Source: Pseudoflavonifractor sp. Marseille-P3106
Lineage (GTDB): Bacteria > Bacillota > Clostridia > Oscillospirales > Oscillospiraceae
Direction of reading: 5' to 3'
NCBI GenBank assembly: GCA_900169975.1
Contig: LT827121.1
Location: forward strand, 1 to 64,000
DNA: 64,000 nt
In this document: one piece after another, positions 35,136 to 43,609 of the stretch
How positions within the stretch are numbered: position 1 is the first letter of the stretch
Layout of the letters: every line of letters begins with the position of its first letter
Position numbers and translations under genes: made by a program
Notes under the pieces: model-generated
Seen by the model: only the letters and a program-made list of their open reading frames with translations
Told to the model about the DNA's origin: nothing
Database searches by the model: none

Positions 35136-36095
35136 TTAAGGGATCTCCAGCACCTGGCCCGGGTAGATGAGGTTCGGATCGGCGATGTCGTTGCGCTGGA
35201 CCAGGGCGGCTACTGTGGTCCCGAAGCGGCGGGAGATGGCCCAGAGAGTGTCGCCCGGGCGGACGGTGCAGGTCACCGAAACGCTCTGACCGCCTGGGAT
35301 GCGGAGGATCTGCCCCACATAGATGAGGTTGGGATCGGAGATGTGGTTGAGCGAGGCCAGGGCGGCCACTGTGGTGTCGAAGCGGCGGGAGATGGCCCAG
35401 AGAGTGTCACCGGCGCGGACAGTGCAGAGCCGGGCATGCTCTTCTTCGTGGAGGAAGATGCCGTCCCGGAACTGGTCCCGGTCCACATAGCCTGTGACGC
35501 CCGGGACCAGGCCCCGGTCGGTGTACTGCCAGCCGGTCCAGGCGTCCCAGGGAGTGCCGGAGAGGTCGGGCTCGGCAGTGTCCCACTGGGCCACCCAGAG
35601 GGGGTAGACGGCGATGGAGTCCTCCAGCCGGGCCGAGGCGGTGTAGGTGTCGGCATAGATCATAGGGGTCTCGCCCAGCAGTTCTTTTGTCCGAAAGAGA
35701 AAGGCCTCGGCCACGGCGGTGGCCTGGGCGGGGCTCAGGTTCTGATAACCTTCAAAGTCCAGGGCCGGGCGGCAGTCGTAGGTCAGGGGGCGGAGAAGCG
35801 CGGCGAAATGCTCGGCCTCCAGAACGGCGGCGGCGGGGGTGCGGGCCTCCAGATAGTGATAGAAGCCGTGAGGGAGACCGGCGGTCTCGGCCCGTGCGGC
35901 GTTTTGATAGAAGGTCTCGTCCACACCGGCCTGCCCGTAGCTGGAGCGGATATAGACTGCCTCGATGCCGTCGGCCCGTGCGGCGGAAAAGTCCACATCA
36001 CCCTGAAAGACGCTCACATCCATGCCGTCCGCCGCCAGGGCGGGGGCGAGGAGAAACAGGCCGCAGAACAGGGCGGACAGAAGCTTTTTGACCAT
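35136..36095 (-). CDS. Secreted GH25 lysozyme with two LysM domains
   Basis: A 319-residue protein with signal peptide (VKKLLSALFCGLFLLAPALAA). The GH25 muramidase domain runs from GMDVSVFQGDVDF, with catalytic acids in ALDFEGY, through VAQWDTAEPDL and TGWQYTDRG. Two LysM repeats follow (CTVRAGDTLWAISRRFDTTV and CTVRPGDTLWAISRRFGTTV). It would bind and cut peptidoglycan outside the cell, for cell-wall turnover or attack on others. The LysM repeats are nearly identical at DNA level. Confidence 0.92.
   Translation of the reverse strand: MVKKLLSALFCGLFLLAPALAADGMDVSVFQGDVDFSAARADGIEAVYIRSSYGQAGVDETFYQNAARAETAGLPHGFYHYLEARTPAAAVLEAEHFAALLRPLTYDCRPALDFEGYQNLSPAQATAVAEAFLFRTKELLGETPMIYADTYTASARLEDSIAVYPLWVAQWDTAEPDLSGTPWDAWTGWQYTDRGLVPGVTGYVDRDQFRDGIFLHEEEHARLCTVRAGDTLWAISRRFDTTVAALASLNHISDPNLIYVGQILRIPGGQSVSVTCTVRPGDTLWAISRRFGTTVAALVQRNDIADPNLIYPGQVLEIP
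35162..35430 (-). repeat. Tandem DNA repeat encoding the two LysM modules
   Basis: Two copies of about 110 bases, 156 bases apart (starts near 35165 and 35321), share long identical stretches such as GCGGGAGATGGCCCAGAGAG. This points to recent duplication or gene conversion of one LysM module. Confidence 0.75.
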
Positions 36096-36184
36096 AAGGG
36101 TCCCACCTTTGGATTAAAATACGGGGAGAGCTCCCCGGACATTCTATGCGGAGCGGGAAGGAAGCGTCCGGGACAAGCCTTTTA

Positions 36185-36213
36185 TTGACTTGCACGCTTC
36201 ATCGTGGTAAACT
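36185..36213 (+). promoter_or_regulatory. Promoter of icd
   Basis: TTGACT (36185-36190) and TAAACT (36208-36213) with a 17-base spacer, about 28 bases before the ATG. Confidence 0.75.
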
Positions 36214-36241
36214 GTGTGAAATTGGAAAAGGGGGCCGACCC

Positions 36242-37453
36242 ATGGAGAAAATCAAAATGACCACCCCTCTGGTGGAGATGGACGGGGACGAGATGACCCG
36301 CATCCTCTGGGAGGAGATCAAGAAGGAGCTGCTGGAGCCCTATATCGACCTGAAAACAGAATATTACGACCTGGGTCTGCCCGAGCGGGAAAAGACGAGG
36401 GATCAGGTGACGGTGGACTCCGCCGAGGCCACTAAAAAATACGGGGTGGCGGTGAAGTGTGCCACCATCACTCCCAACGCCCAGCGGGTGGAGGAGTACA
36501 AGCTCTCCCAGATGTGGAAGTCCCCCAACGGTACCATCCGGGCCATTCTGGACGGCACCGTGTTCCGGGCTCCCATCATGGTCAAGGGGATCTCTCCGGT
36601 GGTGAAGAACTGGAAGAGGCCCATCACCATTGCCCGCCACGCCTACGGCGACGTATACAAAAATACCGAGTTCCAGCCCAAGGGCCCCGGAAAGGCCGAA
36701 CTGGTGTTCACCGACGACCAAGGCCGGGAGACCCGGCAGACCGTCTTTACCTTCCAGGGACCCGGGGTGCTGCAGGGGCAGTACAACACCGACGCCTCCA
36801 TCACCTCCTTTGCCCACTCCTGCTTCCAGTACGCCATCGACACCCGGCAGGATCTGTGGTTTGCCACCAAGGATACCATTTCCAAGCAGTACGATCACCG
36901 GTTCAAGGATATTTTCCAGGAGGTTTTCGACGCCCGGTACCGGGAGCAGTTCGACAAGCTGGGGATCGAGTACTTCTACACCCTCATCGACGACGCGGTG
37001 GCCCGGGTCATCCGCAGCGAGGGCGGGTTTATCTGGGCCTGCAAGAACTATGACGGCGATGTGATGAGCGATATGGTCTCCACCGCCTTCGGTTCCCTGG
37101 CCATGATGACTTCGGTGCTGGTCTCCCCGGAGGGGAACTGCGAGTACGAGGCCGCCCACGGCACCGTGACCCGCCATTATTACAAGTACCTTAAGGGCGA
37201 GGAGACTTCCACCAACCCCATGGCCACCATCTTTGCCTGGACGGGCGCCCTGCGCAAGCGGGGGGAGCTGGACGGGATCTGCGAGCTGGGCGCGTTTGCC
37301 GCCAAGCTGGAGGCGGCGTGTGTGGCCACCATCGAGGGGGGCACCATGACCAAGGATCTGGCCGGGCTCTGGGAGGGGAAAACGCCTGCCCGGGCGGTGA
37401 ACAGCCTGGAATTCCTGAAGGCCGTCCGGACAGAGCTGGACCGGAGACTCTGA
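36242..37453 (+). CDS. icd: NADP-dependent isocitrate dehydrogenase, eukaryotic-like type
   Basis: Oxidises isocitrate to 2-oxoglutarate with NADP. The 403-residue protein follows the dimeric IDH1-like pattern: [87 protein letters not shown] and [24 protein letters not shown]. This type differs clearly from E. coli Icd. The ATG at 36242 is downstream of a good promoter, while longer in-frame readings cross it. Together with citrate synthase it makes precursors for glutamate. Confidence 0.95.
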   Translation: MEKIKMTTPLVEMDGDEMTRILWEEIKKELLEPYIDLKTEYYDLGLPEREKTRDQVTVDSAEATKKYGVAVKCATITPNAQRVEEYKLSQMWKSPNGTIRAILDGTVFRAPIMVKGISPVVKNWKRPITIARHAYGDVYKNTEFQPKGPGKAELVFTDDQGRETRQTVFTFQGPGVLQGQYNTDASITSFAHSCFQYAIDTRQDLWFATKDTISKQYDHRFKDIFQEVFDARYREQFDKLGIEYFYTLIDDAVARVIRSEGGFIWACKNYDGDVMSDMVSTAFGSLAMMTSVLVSPEGNCEYEAAHGTVTRHYYKYLKGEETSTNPMATIFAWTGALRKRGELDGICELGAFAAKLEAACVATIEGGTMTKDLAGLWEGKTPARAVNSLEFLKAVRTELDRRL

Positions 37454-37455
37454 GG

Positions 37456-37492
37456 CCAAAAACAGCGCCCCGGCCATTCGGCCGGGGCGCTG
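37456..37492 (-). terminator. Terminator for trkH, facing icd
   Basis: Arms 37463-37475 and 37480-37492 (13 bp, CAGCGCCCCGGCC) are followed on the minus strand by TTTTTGGCC. On the plus strand the tail lacks T residues. Confidence 0.8.
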
Positions 37493-37501
37493 CCTGCGTC
37501 C

Positions 37502-38956
37502 TCAGGTGGCTCTGCGCCAGGTGCGGGGGCTGAACAGAATCAGAATGGGGAAGATCTCCAGCCGGCCCAGCAGCATGTCCAGGGAGAGGACCAGTTTGGA
37601 AAGGTCGGAAAGCATGGCGTAATTGCTGGCCGGACCCACCATGTCCAGGCCGGGGCCGATGTTGTTCAGGCAGGCCAGCACGGCGGTGAGGTTGGTCTCC
37701 AGAGAGAAATTGTCCAGGGAGAGGAAGAGAAAGGAGAGGACCGCGATCGCGCTGTACGCCGACAAAAAGACGTTGACCCCCTGGAGAGTCTCACTGCTCA
37801 CCACGTGGCCCTCGGCGCGGACGGGGTTGACGCTGTGGGGATGGAGTGCTTGACGGAGATGGGCTCCCAGAGATTTGTAGAGCAGCACCAGACGGGCACA
37901 TTTGATTCCGCCGCCGGTGCTTCCGGCGCAGGCGCCCACCACCATCAGAACCACCAGGATGCTCCGGGAGAGCTGGGGCCAGAGATCGAAGTTGACGGTG
38001 GAGAAGCCGGTGGTGGTCATGATGCTGGAGACGGTGAAGGCCGCATCGTGGAAAGCGGGTAGGATCCGTCCGGAATACTGGGGGAGGATGTTCACCGTGA
38101 TGACAGCCATGGAGCCCAGCAGGATACTGACATAGAGCCCCAGCTCCTCGCTGTGGAGGGCCTGCCGGAATTTCCCGGTGAGGAGGAGAAAATAGACGCT
38201 GAAGTTGACGCCGAAGAGGGCCATAAAGACCGTGCAGACGCTCTGAAGATAGGGGCTGTACCCCGCCATGGAGTCGTTTTTGATGCCGAATCCGCCTGTG
38301 CCTGCGGTGCCGAAGGAAGTGCACAGGCTGTCGAACAGCGGCATTCCTCCCGCCAGAAGAAAACACACGCACAGAACGGTGAGGGCCACGTAGATGAGAT
38401 AGAGGATGGCTGCGGTCTGCCGGACCTTGGGGACCAGCCGGCCCACGCTGGGGCCGGGGCTCTCCGCCCGGAGCAGGTGGACGCTGTATCCCCCTTTTCC
38501 CATGGGCACCACGGCCAGAAGAAAGACCAGGATGCCCATGCCGCCCAGCCAGTGGGTAAAGCTCCGCCAGAAGAGGAGTCCCCGACTCATGGACTCCACA
38601 TCCCTGAGAATGGAGGCACCCGTGGTGGTGAAGCCGGAGGTCACTTCAAAGAGGGCGTCCACATAGTGGGGGATCTCCCCGGACAGCCAGAATGGGAGCG
38701 CTCCCGCTGCGGAGAGGACCAGCCAGCCCAGCGCGACGATGAGAAAGCCCTCCCGGGCGTAGAAGCGGAGCTCAGCCTTCCGGCAGAGGAACCAGGCCAG
38801 CCCGCCTGTGCCGCTGCAGAGCAGCATGGAGGTGAAGATGGCCCTCAGCGCCCTGCCTTCTCCGTATCCCGCGGCGATCATGGCCGGGGGGAAGAGAAAG
38901 AGACATTCCAAAAGAAGAAGGATGCCCAGCATCTTTCCGATCATTTTTCGATTCAT
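37502..38956 (-). CDS. trkH: Potassium uptake channel subunit TrkH
   Basis: A 484-residue membrane protein of the TrkH/KtrB superfamily with four MPM repeats. Filter-type segments are FEVTSGFTTTGASIL, TSFGTAGTGGFGIKND, TVSSIMTTTGFSTVNFD and CLNNIGPGLDMVGP. It forms the potassium pore and is gated by the TrkA ring encoded just upstream. No separate terminator lies between them (25-base gap), so they share a transcript. Confidence 0.93.
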   Translation of the reverse strand: MNRKMIGKMLGILLLLECLFLFPPAMIAAGYGEGRALRAIFTSMLLCSGTGGLAWFLCRKAELRFYAREGFLIVALGWLVLSAAGALPFWLSGEIPHYVDALFEVTSGFTTTGASILRDVESMSRGLLFWRSFTHWLGGMGILVFLLAVVPMGKGGYSVHLLRAESPGPSVGRLVPKVRQTAAILYLIYVALTVLCVCFLLAGGMPLFDSLCTSFGTAGTGGFGIKNDSMAGYSPYLQSVCTVFMALFGVNFSVYFLLLTGKFRQALHSEELGLYVSILLGSMAVITVNILPQYSGRILPAFHDAAFTVSSIMTTTGFSTVNFDLWPQLSRSILVVLMVVGACAGSTGGGIKCARLVLLYKSLGAHLRQALHPHSVNPVRAEGHVVSSETLQGVNVFLSAYSAIAVLSFLFLSLDNFSLETNLTAVLACLNNIGPGLDMVGPASNYAMLSDLSKLVLSLDMLLGRLEIFPILILFSPRTWRRAT

Positions 38957-38981
38957 GTACCTGTGTCCATCCTCTCAAATG

Positions 38982-40346
38982 TCAGTCCGCAAAGAGATCT
39001 TCCAGCCGCGTTACCGTTCGGCCGCCCGCAGTGACTGCGATCACGGTGTCCCCGGGGAAGAAACGGCTGTCGCCCCGGGGGAGGATGGTCGCGCCCTCGT
39101 GGGTGATGCAGGCGATGAGGACGCCCTTTTGAAGGGGGATGTCCCGCAGCGGTTCCCCGCAGTGCCGGGTGTCCTTCCCTGCTAAAAATTCCAGGGCCTC
39201 TGCCTGTCCGTCGGCGATGGGGTGAAGCGCCAGGACGCTGTCGATGCCGTCGGCGCTCTCCATGGCCCGGACATAGCGGACGATGTGGGCGCAGCACAGC
39301 CCCTTGGGGCTGATGGTGGAACCGATGCCCAGACGGCGGAACACATCGGTGTATTCGATGCGGTTGATCTTGGTGATGACCTTGGGGACCCCCAGATGCC
39401 CGGCCAGCATGGAGAGGACCAGATTTTCCTCGTCCATTCCGGTGAGGGTGACCACCGCGTCGCTGCGGCGAAGGCCCTCGGCCTCCAGAACGTCCTGGCG
39501 GGATCCGTCGGACTCGATGACCACGGCGGTGGGAAGCGCCTCCGCCAGCTCCAGGCAGCGGCTGTGCTCCCGCTCGATGATCTTGACGTTCATCCCGCTC
39601 TCCAGGCACCGGTGGGCCAGATAGAAGGCGATGCGGGAGCCGCCGATCAAAAGCAGATTCTTTACCTTTCGATCCACCAGCTTCAGGTGCTTGACCAGCT
39701 CGGCCAGGTCCTGGACGCCGGCGGTGACGAAGAGGGTGTCTCCTGTCTGGATGGTGAAGGAGCCGGAGGGGATGTGGATCCCGTCCTCCCGCTCCACGGC
39801 GCAGACCAGAACGTTGACCCGGGCGATCTCGTAGAGCCGGGACAGGGGGATCCCCGCCAGAGGGGAACCGGCATCCACCGGGATGGCCACGATCTCCACT
39901 CTCCCCTTGGCAAAGGATTCCCGCTTGAGGAAGGATGGAAACTGGAGCAGCTGGTAGGCCTCGTGGGCGGCGGAGAGTTCGGGGTTCACCGTCATGGAAA
40001 GCCCCAACTCCTCCCGCATGGAGATGAGCTGGTCGGCATACTCCGGGTTGCGGACCCGGGCGATGGTGTGCTTGGCACCCAGCTTTTTGGCCGTGAGACA
40101 GGAGAGCAGGTTCAGCTCATCCAGGCTGGTGGCGGCGATGAGGAGTCCGGTTTCCCCGGCTCCGGCCTCCCGCAGGACAGACATGGATGCGCCGTTGCCC
40201 GTTACCGCCATCACGTCCAGCTTTTCAATGCTCTCGCTGAGTACCTGGGGGTCGGAGTCGATGATGGTGATGTCGTGCCCCTCCGAAGAGAGCTGGGCGG
40301 CCAGGGCGGCGCCTACCTTGCCGTCGCCCACGATGATGATGTTCAC
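38982..40346 (-). CDS. trkA: TrkA, RCK subunit of the potassium uptake system
   Basis: A 454-residue cytoplasmic protein with two RCK (TrkA-N plus TrkA-C) halves. The first Rossmann motif is IIVGDGKVGAALAAQL, the second LLIGGSRIAFYLAHRCLESG. Both halves end with TrkA-C beta folds (GDTLFVTAGV, GDTVIAVTAGG). It binds NAD(H) or nucleotides and gates TrkH. GTG at 40346 is chosen for AAGGAG nine bases upstream. Confidence 0.93.
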   Translation of the reverse strand: MNIIIVGDGKVGAALAAQLSSEGHDITIIDSDPQVLSESIEKLDVMAVTGNGASMSVLREAGAGETGLLIAATSLDELNLLSCLTAKKLGAKHTIARVRNPEYADQLISMREELGLSMTVNPELSAAHEAYQLLQFPSFLKRESFAKGRVEIVAIPVDAGSPLAGIPLSRLYEIARVNVLVCAVEREDGIHIPSGSFTIQTGDTLFVTAGVQDLAELVKHLKLVDRKVKNLLLIGGSRIAFYLAHRCLESGMNVKIIEREHSRCLELAEALPTAVVIESDGSRQDVLEAEGLRRSDAVVTLTGMDEENLVLSMLAGHLGVPKVITKINRIEYTDVFRRLGIGSTISPKGLCCAHIVRYVRAMESADGIDSVLALHPIADGQAEALEFLAGKDTRHCGEPLRDIPLQKGVLIACITHEGATILPRGDSRFFPGDTVIAVTAGGRTVTRLEDLFAD

Positions 40347-40392
40347 AGTGTTTCCACTCCTTACCGGAAGTTCCCGGACATTCTTAAAAGCC

Positions 40393-40443
40393 ATTATAGC
40401 AGAAAGTATCGTTCTTGCAAGTCGGTTACAAGGCTGGTATACT
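40393..40443. promoter_or_regulatory. Divergent promoters of trkA and the flavodoxin gene sharing one -35 hexamer
   Basis: TTGCAA (40415-40420) is self-complementary. Leftward it serves trkA with TATAAT at 40398-40393 (16-base spacer). Rightward it serves the flavodoxin-ferredoxin gene with TATACT at 40438-40443 (17-base spacer). Two polymerases cannot use the same -35 at once. Confidence 0.78.
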
Positions 40444-40495
40444 GGAACGAAGATGGACGGTTTTGGACCGCCTGGGAAGAGAAGGAGGGCTTTTC

Positions 40496-41311
40496 ATGAA
40501 CATTCGGCGAGTTTGGATCATGTATTGGAGCGCCACCGGTACCACGGAGAAAATAACGCGCACGGTCGGCGGGACGCTGGCAGAGAAACTGGGGGCGCCT
40601 TTGGAGGTCTGGGACTTTACGCTGCCCTCCGGGCGGCAGGGTCAGCCGGACTTCCGGGACACCGACGCGGTGGTCTTTGGAACGCCTACTTATGCCGGGC
40701 GGGTGCCCAACGTGCTGCTGAAGTATCTGGATACCCTGGCCGGGAACGGGGCTGCCGCCGTGCCGGTGGTGACCTACGGCAACCGTGATTTTGACGATTC
40801 CCTCATCGAACTCAGAGACATTCTGGCCGACCACGGCTTCCGGCCCTTTGCCGCGGGGGCCTTTGTGGGAGAGCACTCCTTCTCCACCGTGCTGGCGGCC
40901 GGACGGCCCGACGCCGACGACCTGGCCCTGGCCCGGACCCTGGGAGAGAGAGCGGCGGATCGGCTGGCGGGAGACGAACTGGAACTGGTGGCGGTGGACG
41001 GGACACCCAAGCCCTACCGGGGGTATTATCAGCCGCGGGACCGGAAGGGGACCCCGGTGAATATTTTGAAGGTGAAGCCCCTGACCTCCGATGCCTGCGA
41101 CAAATGCAGGGTGTGCGTGAAGGTCTGTCCCATGGGCTCCATCAGCCCGGAGGACCCCAGTCAGTATACCGGCATCTGTATCAAGTGCGGCGCCTGTGTG
41201 AAGAAATGCCCCAAGGGGGCCAAGTATTACGACGACGCCGGGTATCTCTACCATAAGACCGAACTGGAAGAGGGGTACAAGCGCCGGGGCGAAGTCAAAC
41301 TGTATCTGTAA
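40496..41311 (+). CDS. EFR1-family flavodoxin-ferredoxin fusion protein
   Basis: A 271-residue protein. The N-terminal flavodoxin-like fold has WSATGTTEKITRTVGG at about residues 13-28 and VFGTPTYAGRVP. The C-terminal domain has two [4Fe-4S] motifs: CDKCRVCVKVCPMGSI and CIKCGACVKKCPKGA. Such fusions are common in gut clostridia and probably shuttle electrons between FMN and ferredoxin clusters; substrates are unknown. AAGGAGG precedes the ATG. Confidence 0.9.
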   Translation: MNIRRVWIMYWSATGTTEKITRTVGGTLAEKLGAPLEVWDFTLPSGRQGQPDFRDTDAVVFGTPTYAGRVPNVLLKYLDTLAGNGAAAVPVVTYGNRDFDDSLIELRDILADHGFRPFAAGAFVGEHSFSTVLAAGRPDADDLALARTLGERAADRLAGDELELVAVDGTPKPYRGYYQPRDRKGTPVNILKVKPLTSDACDKCRVCVKVCPMGSISPEDPSQYTGICIKCGACVKKCPKGAKYYDDAGYLYHKTELEEGYKRRGEVKLYL

Positions 41312-41312
41312 A

Positions 41313-41362
41313 AAGAAGCTGTCCCCCGCGCCGCTTTTGCGGCGCGGGGGACAGCTTCTTTC
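41313..41362. terminator. Very strong bidirectional terminator
   Basis: Perfect 22-bp arms 41313-41334 and 41339-41360 with a TTTT loop. It lies between the convergent flavodoxin and rubrerythrin genes. Confidence 0.93.
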
Positions 41363-41368
41363 GGGAAA

Positions 41369-41971
41369 TCAGCGCTTCATCTGGAAGGGGACCATTTCCA
41401 CCCGGACGAAGAAGCCCTGGGGGTGCTTGCACACCGGGCAGAGCTCGGGGGGGCGGGTGGCGGTGACCAGATAGCCGCAGTTGAGACACATCCACTGACA
41501 TTCGGTCTCGCTGATGAAGAGCTTGTTTTGCTCCAGCAGATCGGCAAACTGGCCGAAACGGTCGCCGTGGGTCTGCTCGATGCGGGCGATCTGGGAGAAG
41601 AGGTGGGAGACCTCGGGGAAGCCCTCCTCTTTGGCGGTGTGGGCGAAGCCGGTGTAGTCGTGCTCCCACTCCTGGTACTCGTTGTGCTGGGCGGCGCGGA
41701 GATGCTCCAGCACGGTCTCGTAGAGGTCCACCGGGTAAGTGCCGTCAATGGCGATATTCTCCCCGGAGCAGGGCTTGAGCAGCTCGTAATAGGCCTTGGC
41801 GTGTGCCCGCTCCTGATCAGCGGTGAAGGTGAACACGGCCTCGATGACGTGCAGGCCGTTTTTCTTTGCCAGCCCGGCGGCAAAGGTGTAGCGGTTGCGG
41901 GCCTGGCTCTCGCCGGCAAAGGCCCGAAGGACGTTGCGCTTGGTCTCACTGTTTTCAAATAAAACGGACAT
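41369..41971 (-). CDS. rbr: Rubrerythrin
   Basis: A 200-residue non-haem diiron peroxidase for oxygen defence in anaerobes. The diiron ligands occur in FAGESQARNRYTF, DQERAHAKAYYELL and ARIEQTHGDRF. The C-terminal rubredoxin site is CLNCGYLV...CPVCKHPQGFF. GAGGAGG precedes the ATG. It would pass electrons from rubredoxin or NADH-linked reductases to peroxide. Confidence 0.95.
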   Translation of the reverse strand: MSVLFENSETKRNVLRAFAGESQARNRYTFAAGLAKKNGLHVIEAVFTFTADQERAHAKAYYELLKPCSGENIAIDGTYPVDLYETVLEHLRAAQHNEYQEWEHDYTGFAHTAKEEGFPEVSHLFSQIARIEQTHGDRFGQFADLLEQNKLFISETECQWMCLNCGYLVTATRPPELCPVCKHPQGFFVRVEMVPFQMKR

Positions 41972-42028
41972 GGCGATCCCTCCTCAAATGGATGGAATCA
42001 GCATGTCCGCTTTTGGGCCGTTTATGCG

Positions 42029-42556
42029 TCAGATGGCTTTGGAGAGGGGAAGCGCATGGATGGCGGCGGGCAGGGCATAGGGAACGTCCAGCCCCTCGCC
42101 GGGAAGCAGACCCAGCAGCTCCAGTAATGCGCAGACCTTGTCTGCCAGGCTCACGGCAAAGGATTCCCGGAAGTGGCAGGGCGTGGGGGTGAGAGGGAAC
42201 ATGTGGGTGACGATGATGTCCTTCTCCCTCTGGGTGAGGAGAAAATGCGCTTCGGCGTTTTTGAGGGCGGTCTCCCCGTGATGCTTTAAATGAAACCAGC
42301 AGGTGTGGAGCTGCCGGTCGGTCCAGTCGTAGAGATAAAAATCGTGGAGCAGAGCGCCCCGGGCGGCCTCTCTGGCGCGCCAGCCCAGGCGGCGGCACAG
42401 ACAATAGGCGGTGTAGGACACCAGAAGGGAATGGTGATAACAGCTGAAGCCCGGACGGTGCTGGGGCAGGGCGCGCATGGACTGCACCGCCTCGTCGGCC
42501 AGCAGATCGGAGATACAGGATATCCAGGGGGCTTTTTCATTGAACTTCCAAAACAT
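42029..42556 (-). CDS. HD-domain family protein
   Basis: A 175-residue protein. YHHSLLVSYTAYCL and LLHDFYLYDW give the HD-type metal site (His, then HD), and HFLLTQREKDIIVTHMFPLT adds a later His. It resembles small HD hydrolases of clostridia that act on nucleotides or phosphates. Substrate unknown. The 42557-42683 gap behind it holds no gene. Confidence 0.75.
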   Translation of the reverse strand: MFWKFNEKAPWISCISDLLADEAVQSMRALPQHRPGFSCYHHSLLVSYTAYCLCRRLGWRAREAARGALLHDFYLYDWTDRQLHTCWFHLKHHGETALKNAEAHFLLTQREKDIIVTHMFPLTPTPCHFRESFAVSLADKVCALLELLGLLPGEGLDVPYALPAAIHALPLSKAI

Positions 42557-42683
42557 GACAAAGATTCCTCCGCTTTTTCAAGGCTGATTTCAGTCTAACC
42601 GAAAAAACGAAGGAAACCAGAGAGAAAGTCTGATGTTTTTGTAAAGATTTGTGAAGGAATTCTGACGGGGCAGTGGAAGGAGA

Positions 42684-43580
42684 TCAGAGGAACGCGTCGA
42701 TGAGCGCGGCGGCCTCTGCCGCAGGGTCGGCCTCCATGTCCAGCCAGTGGACGTCTTTGTCCTTTTTGAACCAGGAGACCTGGCGCTTGGCAAAGCGCTT
42801 GATGGCGCGGCCCAACTCGTCGATGAGGGCGTCCTCCGAGGGGAGCGTGCCCTGGAGATAGCGGAGAATGTACCGGTATTCCAGACCCAGCCCCTCCAGG
42901 AATTCGTCGGAGACCCCCTGAAGGCGCAGTTCGGCCACCTCCTGCACCATGCCTGCGTCCAGACGGGCCAGCAGGCGCTCGTCGATGCGGCGGCAGACGG
43001 TCTCCCGGGGAAAGGAGACCCCCAGAGTGAGCACGTCGTAGCGGGGCTGGCGCTGGGCCTCCGCGTGGGGGTCCTCTCCGTTTCTGCTTTTCTCCAGCAG
43101 GCGGATCAGCCGGGGACGGTTGTTCCAGGCATCCGTGTCCACACCTACCCCCAGTGCGGCGAGACCGGAGCGCAGCTCCTGGGTAGAAAGGGTCTCCAGC
43201 CGGGCACGGAGCGCGGGGTCCGGAGGGGCGGCGTGAAAGACGTAGCCCTCGGACACCGCACGGATGTAAAGTCCGGTCCCGCCCACCAGGAAGGGCAGGC
43301 GGCCCCGGGCGGCAATGGCATCGATGGCCTCATAGGCCCCCCGCTGGAACTGGGCCACCGAATAGCTCTCCCCGGGGTCGGCCACATCCAGCATGTGGTG
43401 GGGAACGCCCTCCATCTCCTCGGGCGTGATCTTGCCGGTGCCCAGATCCAGGCCCCGGTAGACCTGACGGGAGTCGGCGGAGACGATCTCGCCGTGGTAT
43501 CGTTTGGCCAGAGCTACCCCCAGACCGCTTTTGCCGCAGGCGGTGGTGCCCAGAATGACGATGAGCTTGTTTTTTTCCAT
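42684..43580 (-). CDS. miaA: tRNA dimethylallyltransferase
   Basis: Adds a dimethylallyl group to A37 of tRNAs reading UNN codons. The 298-residue protein has the P-loop GTTACGKSGL, SADSRQVYRGLDLGTGK, VPHHMLDV, FLVGGTGLYIRAV and the late AIKRFAKRQVSWFKKD. GGGAGGAG lies before ATG 43580. It is transcribed behind the PBP gene, 29 bases downstream. Confidence 0.95.
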   Translation of the reverse strand: MEKNKLIVILGTTACGKSGLGVALAKRYHGEIVSADSRQVYRGLDLGTGKITPEEMEGVPHHMLDVADPGESYSVAQFQRGAYEAIDAIAARGRLPFLVGGTGLYIRAVSEGYVFHAAPPDPALRARLETLSTQELRSGLAALGVGVDTDAWNNRPRLIRLLEKSRNGEDPHAEAQRQPRYDVLTLGVSFPRETVCRRIDERLLARLDAGMVQEVAELRLQGVSDEFLEGLGLEYRYILRYLQGTLPSEDALIDELGRAIKRFAKRQVSWFKKDKDVHWLDMEADPAAEAAALIDAFL

Positions 43581-43609
43581 AGGGTCTCCTCCCGGATCAA
43601 AGGGATTTT

